Positions 51,886-61,435 of a DNA stretch of 64,000 nt are shown here, piece after piece. This stretch comes from CAWDMW01 sp963803575 (GTDB lineage Bacteria; Pseudomonadota; Alphaproteobacteria; Rickettsiales; UBA998). Position 1 is the first letter of the stretch. Each line of letters starts with the position of its first letter. The notes below the pieces were generated by a model. The model worked only from the letters and a program-made list of their open reading frames with translations. It made no database searches and was not told the DNA's origin. The stretch is from assembly GCA_963803575.1 (NCBI GenBank), contig CAWDMW010000002.1, positions 62,001-126,000 of the forward strand. The letters are read 5' to 3'. A program made the position numbers and the translations under genes.

Positions 51886-52671
51886 ATGACCACTAATAAA
51901 CGCATCCCCATCTATGAAGGCAAAGCCAAGCAACTCTTTGAAGGGCCGGAACCCGGCACGTTGATTGCTCATTTCAAAGATGACGCAACCGCGTTTAATA
52001 ACCAAAAGAAAGGTACTATACGCGGCAAAGGAGTCATTAACAACAAAGTGTCTGAATATATTATGACACAACTTGCAGCCATCGGGATTCCTAATCACTT
52101 TATTCGCACACTGAATATGCGTGAGCAACTGATTCGTGCTGTTGAAATTGTGCCGTTGGAAGTGATTGTGCGTAACAGTGCCGCTGGTAGCTTTTGCAAA
52201 CGTTATGGCGCAGAAGAAGGCAAAAGATTGCGTATGCCCATCATTGAATTTTGCTTAAAAGATGACAAGCTGGGCGATCCGTTCATTGGTGAAGATCATA
52301 TTTTTTCGTTTGATATTGCTGATCCCATTGAAATGGAAGATATACGCATGATTACGATGCGAACTAATGATTTCTTAAGTGGCCTGTTCCGTGGCGTAGG
52401 CTTGCAACTGGTAGATTTTAAAATCGAATTTGGCCGGCTCTATGACGAAGATGGCCGATCAAAAATTATTTTAGCTGATGAAATTAGCGCTGATTCCTGC
52501 CGCCTGTGGGACATTCATACAGGCGAAAAAATGGATAAAGACCGTTTTCGTCAGGATATGGGCAATATTGAAGAAGCGTACAGGGAAGTTGCCAAACGGC
52601 TGGGCGTCTTACCTAAAGCAGAAATTGCAACATTTGATGAAGTACGTACCGACAAACCAGAGCAGGAGTAA
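51886..52671 (+). CDS. purC: SAICAR synthetase
   Basis: 261 residues from ATG 51886 (an upstream ATG at 51853 is in frame but less likely). IPIYEGKAKQLFEGPEPGTL and VRNSAAGSFCKRYG (ATP/substrate loops) and EFGRLYD(E)DGRS are diagnostic. Converts CAIR plus aspartate to SAICAR in purine synthesis. Followed by purS after 6 bases. Confidence 0.97.
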   Translation: MTTNKRIPIYEGKAKQLFEGPEPGTLIAHFKDDATAFNNQKKGTIRGKGVINNKVSEYIMTQLAAIGIPNHFIRTLNMREQLIRAVEIVPLEVIVRNSAAGSFCKRYGAEEGKRLRMPIIEFCLKDDKLGDPFIGEDHIFSFDIADPIEMEDIRMITMRTNDFLSGLFRGVGLQLVDFKIEFGRLYDEDGRSKIILADEISADSCRLWDIHTGEKMDKDRFRQDMGNIEEAYREVAKRLGVLPKAEIATFDEVRTDKPEQE

Positions 52672-52677
52672 CCCGTT

Positions 52678-52923
52678 ATGAAAGTGGATATACATATTAC
52701 GCTAAAAGCAGGCGTGTTAGACCCGCAAGGCAGAGCCAGCAAAGATGCACTGCATCATCTGGGCTTTACTAGCGTAAACTCAGTGCGTCAGGGAAAATTG
52801 CTGGAACTGGACGTGCAGGACGGCACTAGCAAAGAAGATATCACCAAAATGTGTGAAGCGTTGCTGGCGAACACGGTGATTGAATCTTACACCATACATA
52901 TGCCAGAGATGATGGCGGCATGA
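52678..52923 (+). CDS. purS: FGAM synthase subunit PurS
   Basis: 81 residues: VDIHITLKAGVLDPQGRASK and LGFTSVNSVRQGKLLELD are the PurS fold signature. Part of the three-protein FGAM synthase (PurLQS). Its stop overlaps the purQ start (ATGA). Confidence 0.96.
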   Translation: MKVDIHITLKAGVLDPQGRASKDALHHLGFTSVNSVRQGKLLELDVQDGTSKEDITKMCEALLANTVIESYTIHMPEMMAA

Positions 52924-53633
52924 AAGTTGCCGTTATCACCTTCCCTGGCTCCAATTGCGACCGTGATATGCGCTTCACCTTTGATGCGATGTTTGATGGC
53001 GTATGGGGCGAAGCGTTTGAAGGCGATGTACAAGCGGTATGGCACCGTGATAGCATCTTACCCAACGTGGATGTCGTGGCATTACCCGGCGGATTCTCTT
53101 ACGGCGACTATTTGCGCTCCGGTGCCATTTCCGCACGCTCTCCCATCATGGATGCAGTGCGCGCTCATGCAGATCGTGGCGGGTATGTTATGGGGGTTTG
53201 CAACGGGTTTCAGGTACTGACCGAAGCAGGGCTGCTTCCGGGTGTGCTGATGCGTAACCGTGACTTACGCTTCATTTGTCGCACCACCCCGCTGAAAGTG
53301 ATGCAAACTACCAGCATTTTCACACGCCACTACGCGCCGGAAGCAGTCATTTCTATGCCAGTCGCACATCATGACGGGAATTACCGTATTAATGATGACG
53401 GCCTAAAGGAATTGCAGGATAATCAGCAAATTGTCTTTAGCTACTGTGATGCGAAAGGCCATATCACCGATGCAGCCAATATGAATGGCTCTGTTGCCAA
53501 TATTGCAGGTATCGTAAACGTCAAAGGGAATGTCATGGGCATGATGCCCCACCCCGAGCGCATCTGCGATCCCCTCACCGGTGGCACTGATGGTCGTGGC
53601 GTGTTCCAGTCACTCTACGCACAAGCCGCTTAA
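52920..53633 (+). CDS. purQ: FGAM synthase glutaminase subunit PurQ
   Basis: 237 residues. Class I glutamine amidotransferase: nucleophile C94 in GVCNGFQVL, ALPGGFSYGDYLRSG for the oxyanion region, and the His-Glu in MMPHPER near residue 215. Supplies ammonia to PurL, which is not in the window. Confidence 0.97.
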   Translation: MKVAVITFPGSNCDRDMRFTFDAMFDGVWGEAFEGDVQAVWHRDSILPNVDVVALPGGFSYGDYLRSGAISARSPIMDAVRAHADRGGYVMGVCNGFQVLTEAGLLPGVLMRNRDLRFICRTTPLKVMQTTSIFTRHYAPEAVISMPVAHHDGNYRINDDGLKELQDNQQIVFSYCDAKGHITDAANMNGSVANIAGIVNVKGNVMGMMPHPERICDPLTGGTDGRGVFQSLYAQAA

Positions 53634-53637
53634 AAGC

Positions 53638-53671
53638 AAAAAAGAGAGGATGCACGATATGTGCAATCCTC
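53638..53671 (-). terminator. Hairpin with U-tract, minus strand
   Basis: GAGGATGCAC (53646-53655)/GTGCAATCCTC (53661-53671) with one bulge, followed on the minus strand by six U. Between purQ and the convergent gene; A-rich on the other side, so may act both ways. Confidence 0.8.
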
Positions 53672-53679
53672 AAAAAAGT

Positions 53680-54006
53680 TTAGTGGAGCTGATTGAGTAA
53701 GTTTACAACTGCCTCAGTACAAAACTTAACAATGTAAGTCCCGAAACCACCAAACCATATGTGGTGGGTTTTGTACCACTCAACGAAATCAGCTGTTTTT
53801 TCAGCTGAGTCGGTGACGTTAGTCAGAGCGGTATGAGTAGCGATTTCATACCATGCAGGAGCGTATCCAAGCAGCCAATGGTGTTCTAGACCGCCGAAAG
53901 CAGAGAAAGCACCCAAAACAATAAAAAATGCGCAAACCCCGAAAAAGAACATGTTGTGTTCTTTCGCAAATATTTTTACGTTATCTAAGATATTTTTGTA
54001 GGACAT
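53680..54006 (-). CDS. Small membrane protein, unknown
   Basis: 108 residues. One hydrophobic segment (FFFGVCAFFIVLGAFSAFGG, ~19-38), aromatic-rich stretch (HHWLLGYAPAWYE), and an amphipathic C-terminus. Not recognised. Confidence 0.5.
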   Translation of the reverse strand: MSYKNILDNVKIFAKEHNMFFFGVCAFFIVLGAFSAFGGLEHHWLLGYAPAWYEIATHTALTNVTDSAEKTADFVEWYKTHHIWFGGFGTYIVKFCTEAVVNLLNQLH

Positions 54007-54100
54007 TTGCCTTAAGCCTGAATTAAATTCAGGGTGAAAAATTTACAGTTATAATAATACTACAAATCCCAATAAAAAGCTACTGTTTTGCAAGCAAACA

Positions 54101-54757
54101 CTACTCGTGAATCACGCTGCCCCAGTCACGATTAATGCCTTTTTCGCGAATTTTGCCGGTTTTCTCCAGTCGTTTAGGGCTGTCTTTCAACCGGATATAA
54201 CTCATCACCTTGCGTACACCTTTGCTCACGCTGGCAATATAGGCCACATTGCGGCGTTCCTCTTCGCTTTGAGCAACCCCCAGCAAATACGCAACACCAT
54301 CCACCACTTCTACGGTAAAATTGATGGAGCGGATACCACGAGTCGCCAGCAAACGCGCTTCAATTTGTGTCTCCACCAAATTATCCTGCGTGTAATCCAA
54401 CAGATTCGTGCCTTCCTGCCCCACTTCAACGGCATTAATCACTTCTTTCACGCCTGCTGCCTGCCAGGCCAAACGTACTGCTTCCAGTGCCACAGGCGTA
54501 GTGCCGGTACGCCCTGTGAGCATCACTCGCCCTTCATGTACACGCACACTAATGTCCTGCAATAATCCATTCATTTCACTCACGGCAAAATAATGGTGAA
54601 TCTCGGTGCTAATGGAGCGATCATCAATATTATCACCCAGCGAGCGTTCCTCTGTTGCCGCTACCCCCACCACACCGGCACCACCAATAATGGCAGGCAC
54701 GCAACCAGCGAGAGACAAGACAAGGATAGGGTAAAAAGCAAGAGCAGAATATTTCAT
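54101..54757 (-). CDS. BON-domain lipoprotein
   Basis: 218 residues. Lipobox LAGC (Cys19) after a hydrophobic signal; two BON domains (about 46-110, LLQDISVRVHEGRVMLTGRTG; and 125-190, FTVEVVDGVAYLLGVAQ). Resembles OsmY/DolP-type envelope proteins that bind phospholipid surfaces. Basic C-terminal tail. Confidence 0.88.
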   Translation of the reverse strand: MKYSALAFYPILVLSLAGCVPAIIGGAGVVGVAATEERSLGDNIDDRSISTEIHHYFAVSEMNGLLQDISVRVHEGRVMLTGRTGTTPVALEAVRLAWQAAGVKEVINAVEVGQEGTNLLDYTQDNLVETQIEARLLATRGIRSINFTVEVVDGVAYLLGVAQSEEERRNVAYIASVSKGVRKVMSYIRLKDSPKRLEKTGKIREKGINRDWGSVIHE

Positions 54758-54849
54758 TCGCGTATTATGGAGCAGCTACGTAAATTCGCAAGCGTTAAGT
54801 GTAAGCGATTAGCTTGTTTCACTCACCTAAATCTTTTACACTAGAGTAT

Positions 54850-56511
54850 ATGACTAACGACACTTCCCCCCACCCATGGCTTGCCCATTACCCTGACGCA
54901 ATTGACTGGCATATGGACTTTCCAGACATCAGCTTGCACGATATGCTGGAAGAAACGCAAGCGCGGTTTGGCAGCCACATCGCCATTGACTTTAAGGGTA
55001 AGCATTATTCTTACGATGAGCTAGGCAGCAAAGTAAATGCTTTTGCCAAGGGCTTGCAGGATATGGGAGTCAAACCCGGAACGCGCATAGGGCTGTTCAT
55101 GCCTAACTGCCCGCAATTCGTGATTGCCTATTATGCAATTTTGAAAGTAGGCGGCATTGTCGTCAATTATAATCCGCTCTATTCTGCAACGGAATTGCGC
55201 CATCAGATAGACGATTCCGGCACCGAAATCATGGTGACGTTAAGCATGACTATGCTTTATAACAAGTTAGAGCCATTTATTGGCCGTACCTGCTTGCAAA
55301 AAGTGATTGTTGGCAAGCTTACCAGCGTCCTGCCTATCGCCAAGGCGGCACTTTTCGCTATGATGAAAAAGAAAGAGATTGCGGATTTTCCGGATGATGA
55401 TCGTCATATCACCTTTGCCAGCCTGCTCGAGAGTGAAGGTAACCCCTACCCCATTGCCATCGACACGCATAATGACATTGCTATACTACAATATACAGGT
55501 GGCACCACCGGCACACCCAAAGGCGTTATGCTGACACATCGCAATCTGGTGTCTAATACCTATATGTCTAAAGCATGGTTTCAAGGTGTGCGTGAGGGAG
55601 AAGAAAGCCTCATGGCCGTACTGCCACTCTTCCATGTGTTTGCTATGACAGTCATTATGAATCTGTCTGTTGCATGTGGTTTACGGATGATCCTCCATCC
55701 ACGCTTTGAGTTAAAGCCGTTACTCTCCGACATACAGCAAAAGAAACCTACTCTCATGCCGGGTGTCCCCACCATGTTTGCAGCCATCATTAATTATGCT
55801 GGTGTTAAAAAATACGATTTAAGCAGCCTCAACAGATGCATTTCCGGCGGCGCTGGTCTGCCAGCAGAAGTGAAGAAACAGTTTGAAGCCGTAACCCAGT
55901 GCAAACTTGTGGAAGGATATGGCCTGAGCGAAACATCCCCTGTCGCTGCATGTAACCCGCTGGAAGGCATCAATAAAGATGGCTCTATTGGCTTGCCGCT
56001 ACCCGGCACAATCATCGACGTACTTGATAAAGATGATGAAATCACCGTCTTGCCACAAGGCGAGATAGGCGAAATCTGTATTCGTGGCCAGCAGGTGATG
56101 CGGGGCTACTGGAATCAGGGCGCAGAAACCGTCAATGTGCTAAAAGCCGGACGTTTGCACACAGGAGACATTGGCTACATAGATGAAGAAGGCTACGTCT
56201 TTATCGTGGATCGCAAGAAAGAAATGATTCTGTCTGGTGGGTATAATATCTATCCACGCCACATTGAAGAAGTGCTCTATACCCACGAGGCTGTGATGGA
56301 ATGTGCAGTCATTGGTATAGACCACGCCACACGCGGTCAGGTGCCTAAAGCATTTATCGTACTGAAAGACGGCAAAGAGGTCACGGAGTCTGACATGAAA
56401 GCCTTCCTAAAGCAGGAGCTCTCCGCCTATTCCCTCCCGCAAACCATCGAATTCCTCGAAGAACTCCCCAAAAGCATGATCGGGAAAATCCTTAAAAAAG
56501 AGTTGAGCTAA
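54850..56511 (+). CDS. fadD: Long-chain acyl-CoA ligase
   Basis: 553 residues from ATG 54850. AMP-binding motif YTGGTTGTPKGVMLTHRN near residue 206, VEGYGLSETSPVA, the hinge region DRKKEMILSGGYNIYP, and a C-terminal PKSMIGKILKKEL lysine. Activates fatty acids to acyl-CoA through an adenylate. Single gene. Confidence 0.94.
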   Translation: MTNDTSPHPWLAHYPDAIDWHMDFPDISLHDMLEETQARFGSHIAIDFKGKHYSYDELGSKVNAFAKGLQDMGVKPGTRIGLFMPNCPQFVIAYYAILKVGGIVVNYNPLYSATELRHQIDDSGTEIMVTLSMTMLYNKLEPFIGRTCLQKVIVGKLTSVLPIAKAALFAMMKKKEIADFPDDDRHITFASLLESEGNPYPIAIDTHNDIAILQYTGGTTGTPKGVMLTHRNLVSNTYMSKAWFQGVREGEESLMAVLPLFHVFAMTVIMNLSVACGLRMILHPRFELKPLLSDIQQKKPTLMPGVPTMFAAIINYAGVKKYDLSSLNRCISGGAGLPAEVKKQFEAVTQCKLVEGYGLSETSPVAACNPLEGINKDGSIGLPLPGTIIDVLDKDDEITVLPQGEIGEICIRGQQVMRGYWNQGAETVNVLKAGRLHTGDIGYIDEEGYVFIVDRKKEMILSGGYNIYPRHIEEVLYTHEAVMECAVIGIDHATRGQVPKAFIVLKDGKEVTESDMKAFLKQELSAYSLPQTIEFLEELPKSMIGKILKKELS

Positions 56512-56683
56512 GTCAGAAATTTTGCCTATAGCCACAAAAACACATCCTCAGATTGCAAAAATACAACTAGTATAAGATTCTTACTGTAGTTCAGGTAAGT
56601 TTTTACTGTTCCTCTTTGTATTGGTGCGGCTACTTGTTGTCCATACAAAATACAAATAAATCTTGGGGTAAGGGAAAAACAGT

Positions 56684-58018
56684 ATGGAAATCAGAACGAA
56701 GACAATTTTAGGTCTTGGTGCGTTTGTATCAGCTGCCATAGCAGTATTTACAATAAAGAATACCAATCCTAGTATTAGTATAAACTGGAATGATATTACC
56801 AGTATAAACGATACAGTTGTATGTGAAGAAGCAAAAAAACAGTGCTTTACGGGTGTTACTAAAGATGGAGTATATCCTGAGATTTCTTTATTTGCACAGG
56901 GCAAAGATGAAGAAACAGCACAAAACGATTTAACTTACAGTTGGTCTGTTCACAATGTTAAAGATACAAGTACACTAGCAGGCTTGCCGGAATGTGCTAA
57001 GGAAAGCTGCAAGTGGCTTCCTGCAGAACCTGCAGAGCATTATTTCGTACACGTTACCGTTACAGACGGTGCGTGGTGGTGGTTCAAAAGAAAAGCCACA
57101 ACAAAAATAACATTTCAGACAAAACCAAAAGGTCATAAAAACAACAATGACTTAGCATTGTTAGCTACAGAAGCCGACGTAGTTACCTTACAAAATCCTG
57201 AAACAATAGTGCAGTTAGAAGATGCTGTATTATCTGGCAGATCGTTAGCATTAGAAACCAAGGCAGTTGTTGCGAATAATACAACTGTTGCGAGCTGGGA
57301 AGACACAACACCTCAACCAGCAAATGCTGGCACATCCGGATCACGTGGTAGCCATGGCAGAGCGCATTCAGGCGATAATGGAGCGTCCGGAGATTCAGGA
57401 ATATCTGGAATATCTGGGGCTGCTGGAAAAGACAGTAAGAACGTTTCTATTGACACTGCATTGCTGGAAGGAACGCTGACCATCAACGCCAGTGCTATGG
57501 ACGGCCAAATCGGTGGTGATGGTGGCATGGGCGGAAACGGCGGAGATGGGGGTTCCGGCAGAAACGGATCATCCGGTGTGTTTGATTGCCGGAGAGGCCC
57601 GGGTAGTGGAGGAAATGGTGGAAATGCGGGTGCCGGCGGAGATGCAGGAAGTGGTGGAAATGGCGGAAACGCAGGTGACATCACTGTTGAAATTGATGCT
57701 CTGGCACCTGACACTGTCATTGAATTAATCGCAAAAGGAGGCAAAGCTGGTCAGGCTGGAGTCTCTGGAGCTTCAGGCACCCCTGGTCAGGGCGGGCCAC
57801 GTGGTTCTGCACCTGGGCTTTGTGGTGTTGGAGGCGCAGGCCGTGGCAATAATGGGGTAACCGCTACAGCTGGAGCAACTGGAACGTCAGGAAAGCTAGG
57901 TAAGGATGGCTATATTACGCTAACCGTGGGTGATGACACATTCACAGCAACAGGCTATCTTCGTTATCCATCTTTGAAGAAGGAAGAAGAAATCAGCTAT
58001 AACCTATCTCATCAGTAA
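56684..58018 (+). CDS. Collagen-like, glycine-rich surface protein
   Basis: 444 residues. N-terminal hydrophobic segment (LGLGAFVSAAIAVFTI, anchor or signal), a beta-rich domain with four cysteines (VVCEEAKKQC; ECAKESCKW), then about 150 residues of Gly-x-x/GG repeats in two blocks (Gly-Ser-Asp rich around 215-250; GGNGG/GAGGD rich at 268-335), split by short beta strands, and a final C-terminal beta segment (YITLTVGDDTFTATGYL). Probably secreted and extended. The stop overlaps the convergent gene by 7 bases. Confidence 0.7.
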   Translation: MEIRTKTILGLGAFVSAAIAVFTIKNTNPSISINWNDITSINDTVVCEEAKKQCFTGVTKDGVYPEISLFAQGKDEETAQNDLTYSWSVHNVKDTSTLAGLPECAKESCKWLPAEPAEHYFVHVTVTDGAWWWFKRKATTKITFQTKPKGHKNNNDLALLATEADVVTLQNPETIVQLEDAVLSGRSLALETKAVVANNTTVASWEDTTPQPANAGTSGSRGSHGRAHSGDNGASGDSGISGISGAAGKDSKNVSIDTALLEGTLTINASAMDGQIGGDGGMGGNGGDGGSGRNGSSGVFDCRRGPGSGGNGGNAGAGGDAGSGGNGGNAGDITVEIDALAPDTVIELIAKGGKAGQAGVSGASGTPGQGGPRGSAPGLCGVGGAGRGNNGVTATAGATGTSGKLGKDGYITLTVGDDTFTATGYLRYPSLKKEEEISYNLSHQ

Positions 58019-58611
58019 CGATGACGGTGAGCCGGTTGGCGTGTACCTGAAGGAGGCTGATAAATGCGAGTGCGTGGCGTTGATGAACGCACCTTAGGTG
58101 ACGGCGGCTGGTAAGATGGAGTTGTGGTAACAGGCATTTGTGTGCCATTATTTGATGGAACCACTGGTACATTCACGGATGGCTGCACGGCTGCTGGTCT
58201 GGAACGGGTAATGACGCCTGCCGGCATATTAACTCTTGATGCACTATTATTGTAAGACTTTCGGGCAGGTTTTAATTGCGACAGCATCACACTGGATTCT
58301 GCTAAAATCTCCATCCCCTCACCGTCTTTAGAGGCATAGGTACATTGCAATAGCACCTTATCAATTGACTGAGCATTCTTCAGTTGCTGTGCATCATTCG
58401 CTGGCAACGTGCGTGCCTCACGTGCGCAGGCAGATTTGCACGCACCCTTGAATTGTGCGGCCTCCCCTGTCAAAGACTGTATGGTCATATGGCGCAAAAT
58501 ATGCTTCGTATCCTGATATAGCCGCTGCACTGTACAGGATGAAGCCTGCGCGTCCACTGCACTTAATATACTTGTCATAAGCGCAATAAAGAGAATATTC
58601 TGTATTTTCAT
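58012..58611 (-). CDS. Secreted protein with proline-rich tail
   Basis: 199 residues from ATG 58611, the start giving a clean signal peptide (ALMTSILSAVDAQA). A helical, four-cysteine domain (SSCTVQRLY; KGACKSACAREA; LLQCTYAS) precedes a Pro/Ser/Thr-rich basic C-terminus ending HRHRY. Unknown. The longest frame to 58767 crosses hisB and is rejected. Confidence 0.6.
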   Translation of the reverse strand: MKIQNILFIALMTSILSAVDAQASSCTVQRLYQDTKHILRHMTIQSLTGEAAQFKGACKSACAREARTLPANDAQQLKNAQSIDKVLLQCTYASKDGEGMEILAESSVMLSQLKPARKSYNNSASRVNMPAGVITRSRPAAVQPSVNVPVVPSNNGTQMPVTTTPSYQPPSPKVRSSTPRTRIYQPPSGTRQPAHRHRY

Positions 58612-58653
58612 AGTTATGTATGATACATAAAAATTTGATAAAAGGAAAGTAGA

Positions 58654-59247
58654 ATGCGTACAGCTACCATTGAAAGACACACGAAAGAAACCAATATCAC
58701 CGCCACATGGAACATTGACGGAACGGGGGAGTATGATATTTCTACCGGCATTGGATTTCTGGATCATATGCTGGAACAGCTCTCACGTCACGGGCTGATG
58801 GATATTACCCTTAAAGCCACCGGTGATCTGCACATTGATGCACACCACACCACAGAAGATTGCGGCATTGTGCTGGGCATGGCACTGAAAAAAGCGCTGG
58901 GTGATCGCAAAGGCATCACACGATATGGTCACGCCTACATTCCTATGGATGAAACGCTAACACGTGGTGCCGTAGATTTGTCTGGCCGGCCATATCTTGT
59001 ATGGAATGTCACCTTTAGCCAGTCGCAACTAGGCAGCATTGACACTGAATTATTCCGCGAGTGGTTCCAGGGCTTCACTTTTGCATTGGGTGCGAACGTA
59101 CATATCGAAACCCTGTACGGCGTCAATAATCATCATAAAATCGAATCCTGCTACAAAGCCCTCGCACGCGCCCTACGTGTTGCCTGCACACTGGATGAGC
59201 GACAAGCAGGCATGGTACCCTCCACCAAAGGAATGTTGCAGGGGTGA
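58654..59247 (+). CDS. hisB: Imidazoleglycerol-phosphate dehydratase
   Basis: 197 residues. IGFLDHMLEQLSRHG, IDAHHTTEDCGI and GVNNHHKIESCYKALARALR supply the conserved histidine/glutamate metal ligands. Histidine biosynthesis step 7. It stands apart from other his genes, followed by an orphan IS-end sequence and a terminator. Confidence 0.97.
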   Translation: MRTATIERHTKETNITATWNIDGTGEYDISTGIGFLDHMLEQLSRHGLMDITLKATGDLHIDAHHTTEDCGIVLGMALKKALGDRKGITRYGHAYIPMDETLTRGAVDLSGRPYLVWNVTFSQSQLGSIDTELFREWFQGFTFALGANVHIETLYGVNNHHKIESCYKALARALRVACTLDERQAGMVPSTKGMLQG

Positions 59248-59256
59248 AAAATTTGA

Positions 59257-59273
59257 GGCTGTCCCAGATAACG
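59257..59273 (+). repeat. orphan IS1595-type terminal repeat
   Basis: 17 bp (GGCTGTCCCAGATAACG) identical to the left end of the element at 63521-63537, here without any transposase. A scar of a lost or solo IS end, 10 bases after the hisB stop. Confidence 0.7.
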
Positions 59274-59290
59274 TAATTGCAGGAATGATT

Positions 59291-59322
59291 GGCTTTGAAA
59301 AAAAATCAGAGCCTTGATTTTT
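59291..59322. terminator. hisB terminator
   Basis: GGCTTTGA (59291-59298)/TCAGAGCC (59306-59313) with one G-U pair, then TTGATTTTT. Probably serves both hisB and the convergent gene. Confidence 0.65.
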
Positions 59323-59351
59323 GTAATGATTGCACAGGCCCTTAAGCTACC

Positions 59352-59813
59352 TTACTTTTTCTCACACGCAGCAAATGCATCTGGCAGGGCGCGGCGTTCT
59401 TCTAAGATATGCTCCCAGCTTTTACCTGTTTTAAAAGAGCCTAATTGCTGCGTGGCCACATCTGCACTTGGTAGCGCGCTTTCATCATACCAGCTAAAAA
59501 TGTCAGGGGTTTGGCTGCGTAGCGTCTCCAGCATCGTGTTAACCTCTTCTTCGCGCTGTTCATCCAATTGAATACGACACAATAATGCCACCGAATCCAC
59601 GTTTAACCAGCTATGGCACATACGCTGTTGCACTTGCTGCTCAACATGTTGAGTACGTAATTCGCGCAGTTCATGGCGCATTTTGCTCAGCCGTCCATCC
59701 GTGTTGTGATATTCACCTAACCCATACACACGCTGCGCCATATCCCGAAACCACGCCCGCCCTTTCAGCGCGTCGGCTTCCTGTTTCGCTACGTCACCTG
59801 TTGTTAATGCCAT
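59352..59813 (-). CDS. Hypothetical cytoplasmic protein
   Basis: 153 residues from ATG 59813 (MALTTGDVAKQEADALKGR). Helical, with RMRHELRELRTQHVEQQVQ-like coiled-coil content and a conserved-looking PDIFSWYDESALP turn. No family recognised. Opposite strand to the kinase gene. Confidence 0.5.
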   Translation of the reverse strand: MALTTGDVAKQEADALKGRAWFRDMAQRVYGLGEYHNTDGRLSKMRHELRELRTQHVEQQVQQRMCHSWLNVDSVALLCRIQLDEQREEEVNTMLETLRSQTPDIFSWYDESALPSADVATQQLGSFKTGKSWEHILEERRALPDAFAACEKK

Positions 59814-59988
59814 AAATTGTGTTTCTCCGTCACCAAGCTTAGATAAACTATAGTATAAAAGATGCACTCGCCGGATAGTATGAAGATTCCATGATTATGC
59901 TTCCAGGTCGCGTCACCTTACCGTTGGCAAGGCAGAGCATAGCTGTTATAAGTGCGTAATCACTTTTGATACGATAAGGATTCTGACA

Positions 59989-60957
59989 ATGTCCCACCCA
60001 CACATTACCGCGATTGGCAACGCCATCACCGACATATTGGCCTATGTACCAGACAGCTTTCTAGCACAGCACGACATGACCAAAGGTGCCATGCAACTGG
60101 TGGAACACGCAGCAATTGAACGCCTGCAACAGGAAATTGGCACTGATGCACGTATTTGCTCCGGAGGATCAGCGGCAAACACCGTGGCAGCACTAGCATC
60201 ATGCGGCGTGCGCGCTGGATTTCTGGGATCAATCGCAGATGATGCAACAGGTCAGCAATTTACCCGTGACATGACACAAACAGGTATTACGTTTTCGCCA
60301 GTGATTGCGCAAACAGATCAAAGTTCAGGATGCTGCATTGTCTGCGTTACACCAGACGGAGAACGCACCATGAACACGCATATTGGTGCCGCAGGTGCCT
60401 TTGCACGCGCACATGTTGATGACGAAATGATTGCCGCAAGCGACATCCTGTATCTGGAAGGATATTTATGGGATGACGCTGATGCCAAAGAAGCGATGCG
60501 CCATGCAATCACGGTTGCCAAAACCAACCATACACGGATTGCCTTCTCTATGTCAGACACATTTTGCGTCACCCGACACCGCGATGAATTTCTGGCTTTG
60601 TTACGGGGTGACGTTGATATTGTCTTTGCCAATGCACAGGAAGCTATCGCGTTAACGGATTCAGATACGCCTCAGCAAGCCGCGCAAATACTGGCGAAAT
60701 CGGTTGCCGTAGTGGCGGTCACAGATGGTGCCAATGCTGCAACCATCATAGATGCTGGAAACACATTATCCGTCACCCCTGAACCCGTTGCAAAGGTCAT
60801 AGACACCACAGGCGCGGGGGATTTGTTTGCAGCCGGATTCCTGCATGGCCTGCTTGGCAACGTATCCACCGAGGAATCCGCCCATAGAGGTCATCAATTC
60901 GCCGGACACATTATCACCCAACTAGGCGCACGCAGCAACACGCCATTGCCTATTTAA
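59989..60957 (+). CDS. PfkB-family kinase, adenosine kinase-like
   Basis: 322 residues. ICSGGSAANTVAALASCGVR (PfkB signature 1) and DTTGAGDLFAAGFLHGLL (signature 2, catalytic Asp and anion hole). The overall pattern (GNAITDILAYVP, EGYLWDD) is like alphaproteobacterial adenosine/ribokinase family members; substrate unproven. Confidence 0.88.
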   Translation: MSHPHITAIGNAITDILAYVPDSFLAQHDMTKGAMQLVEHAAIERLQQEIGTDARICSGGSAANTVAALASCGVRAGFLGSIADDATGQQFTRDMTQTGITFSPVIAQTDQSSGCCIVCVTPDGERTMNTHIGAAGAFARAHVDDEMIAASDILYLEGYLWDDADAKEAMRHAITVAKTNHTRIAFSMSDTFCVTRHRDEFLALLRGDVDIVFANAQEAIALTDSDTPQQAAQILAKSVAVVAVTDGANAATIIDAGNTLSVTPEPVAKVIDTTGAGDLFAAGFLHGLLGNVSTEESAHRGHQFAGHIITQLGARSNTPLPI

Positions 60958-61265
60958 TTGCTGTAATACTGATAACGCTGGTATGGCTGGCGCGCGGTGG
61001 CGGAACTGGTGCCGTAATAAACCGGTGCCTGTATCTCGGCAGCCGCCTTAGCAGACGCTTCTTCAGCCGCTGCATTTTCCTCAGCCGCTTTCGCTTCTTC
61101 TTTAGGGTCAACATACCCTACATTTGGCACTTCCTCGCGAACATCCTGCGACCATTTGGTAATACTATTACCAGAATACGCCATATCTCTGCCAACCCCT
61201 GCCATCGTATTGCACCCACTGACTGTAACAGCCATGCAAAGTAGCGTGATGATGTGTCTATTCAT
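60954..61265 (-). CDS. Entericidin-like lipoprotein
   Basis: 103 residues from ATG 61265. Signal with lipobox VSGC, then NTMAGVGRDMAYSGNSI, which matches the entericidin pattern (GCNT-x-AG-x-G-D). An Ala/Glu helix (EEAKAAEENAAAEEASAKAA) and a Tyr/Gln end extend it beyond typical entericidins. Likely small outer-membrane or stress lipoprotein. Confidence 0.65.
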   Translation of the reverse strand: MNRHIITLLCMAVTVSGCNTMAGVGRDMAYSGNSITKWSQDVREEVPNVGYVDPKEEAKAAEENAAAEEASAKAAAEIQAPVYYGTSSATARQPYQRYQYYSN

Positions 61266-61397
61266 GGAAGTTATCCTGTTTTTTATTATTACGTTACTAA
61301 TTGAATGCACGTATATAGTACAGGTCACCTCAATAATCAAATATCCATTCCACATCCGTCACGCAATTGTCATATGCAATGTATGAGGTATACACAT

Positions 61398-61425
61398 AAA
61401 AAAACCCTCACCTATAGGGCGAGGG
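61398..61425 (-). terminator. Rho-independent terminator, minus strand
   Basis: CCCTCACC (61405-61412)/GGCGAGGG (61418-61425), U-tract on the minus strand at 61398-61404. It lies just after the stop of the next leftward gene. Confidence 0.88.
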
Positions 61426-61435
61426 AGACAAGGCA

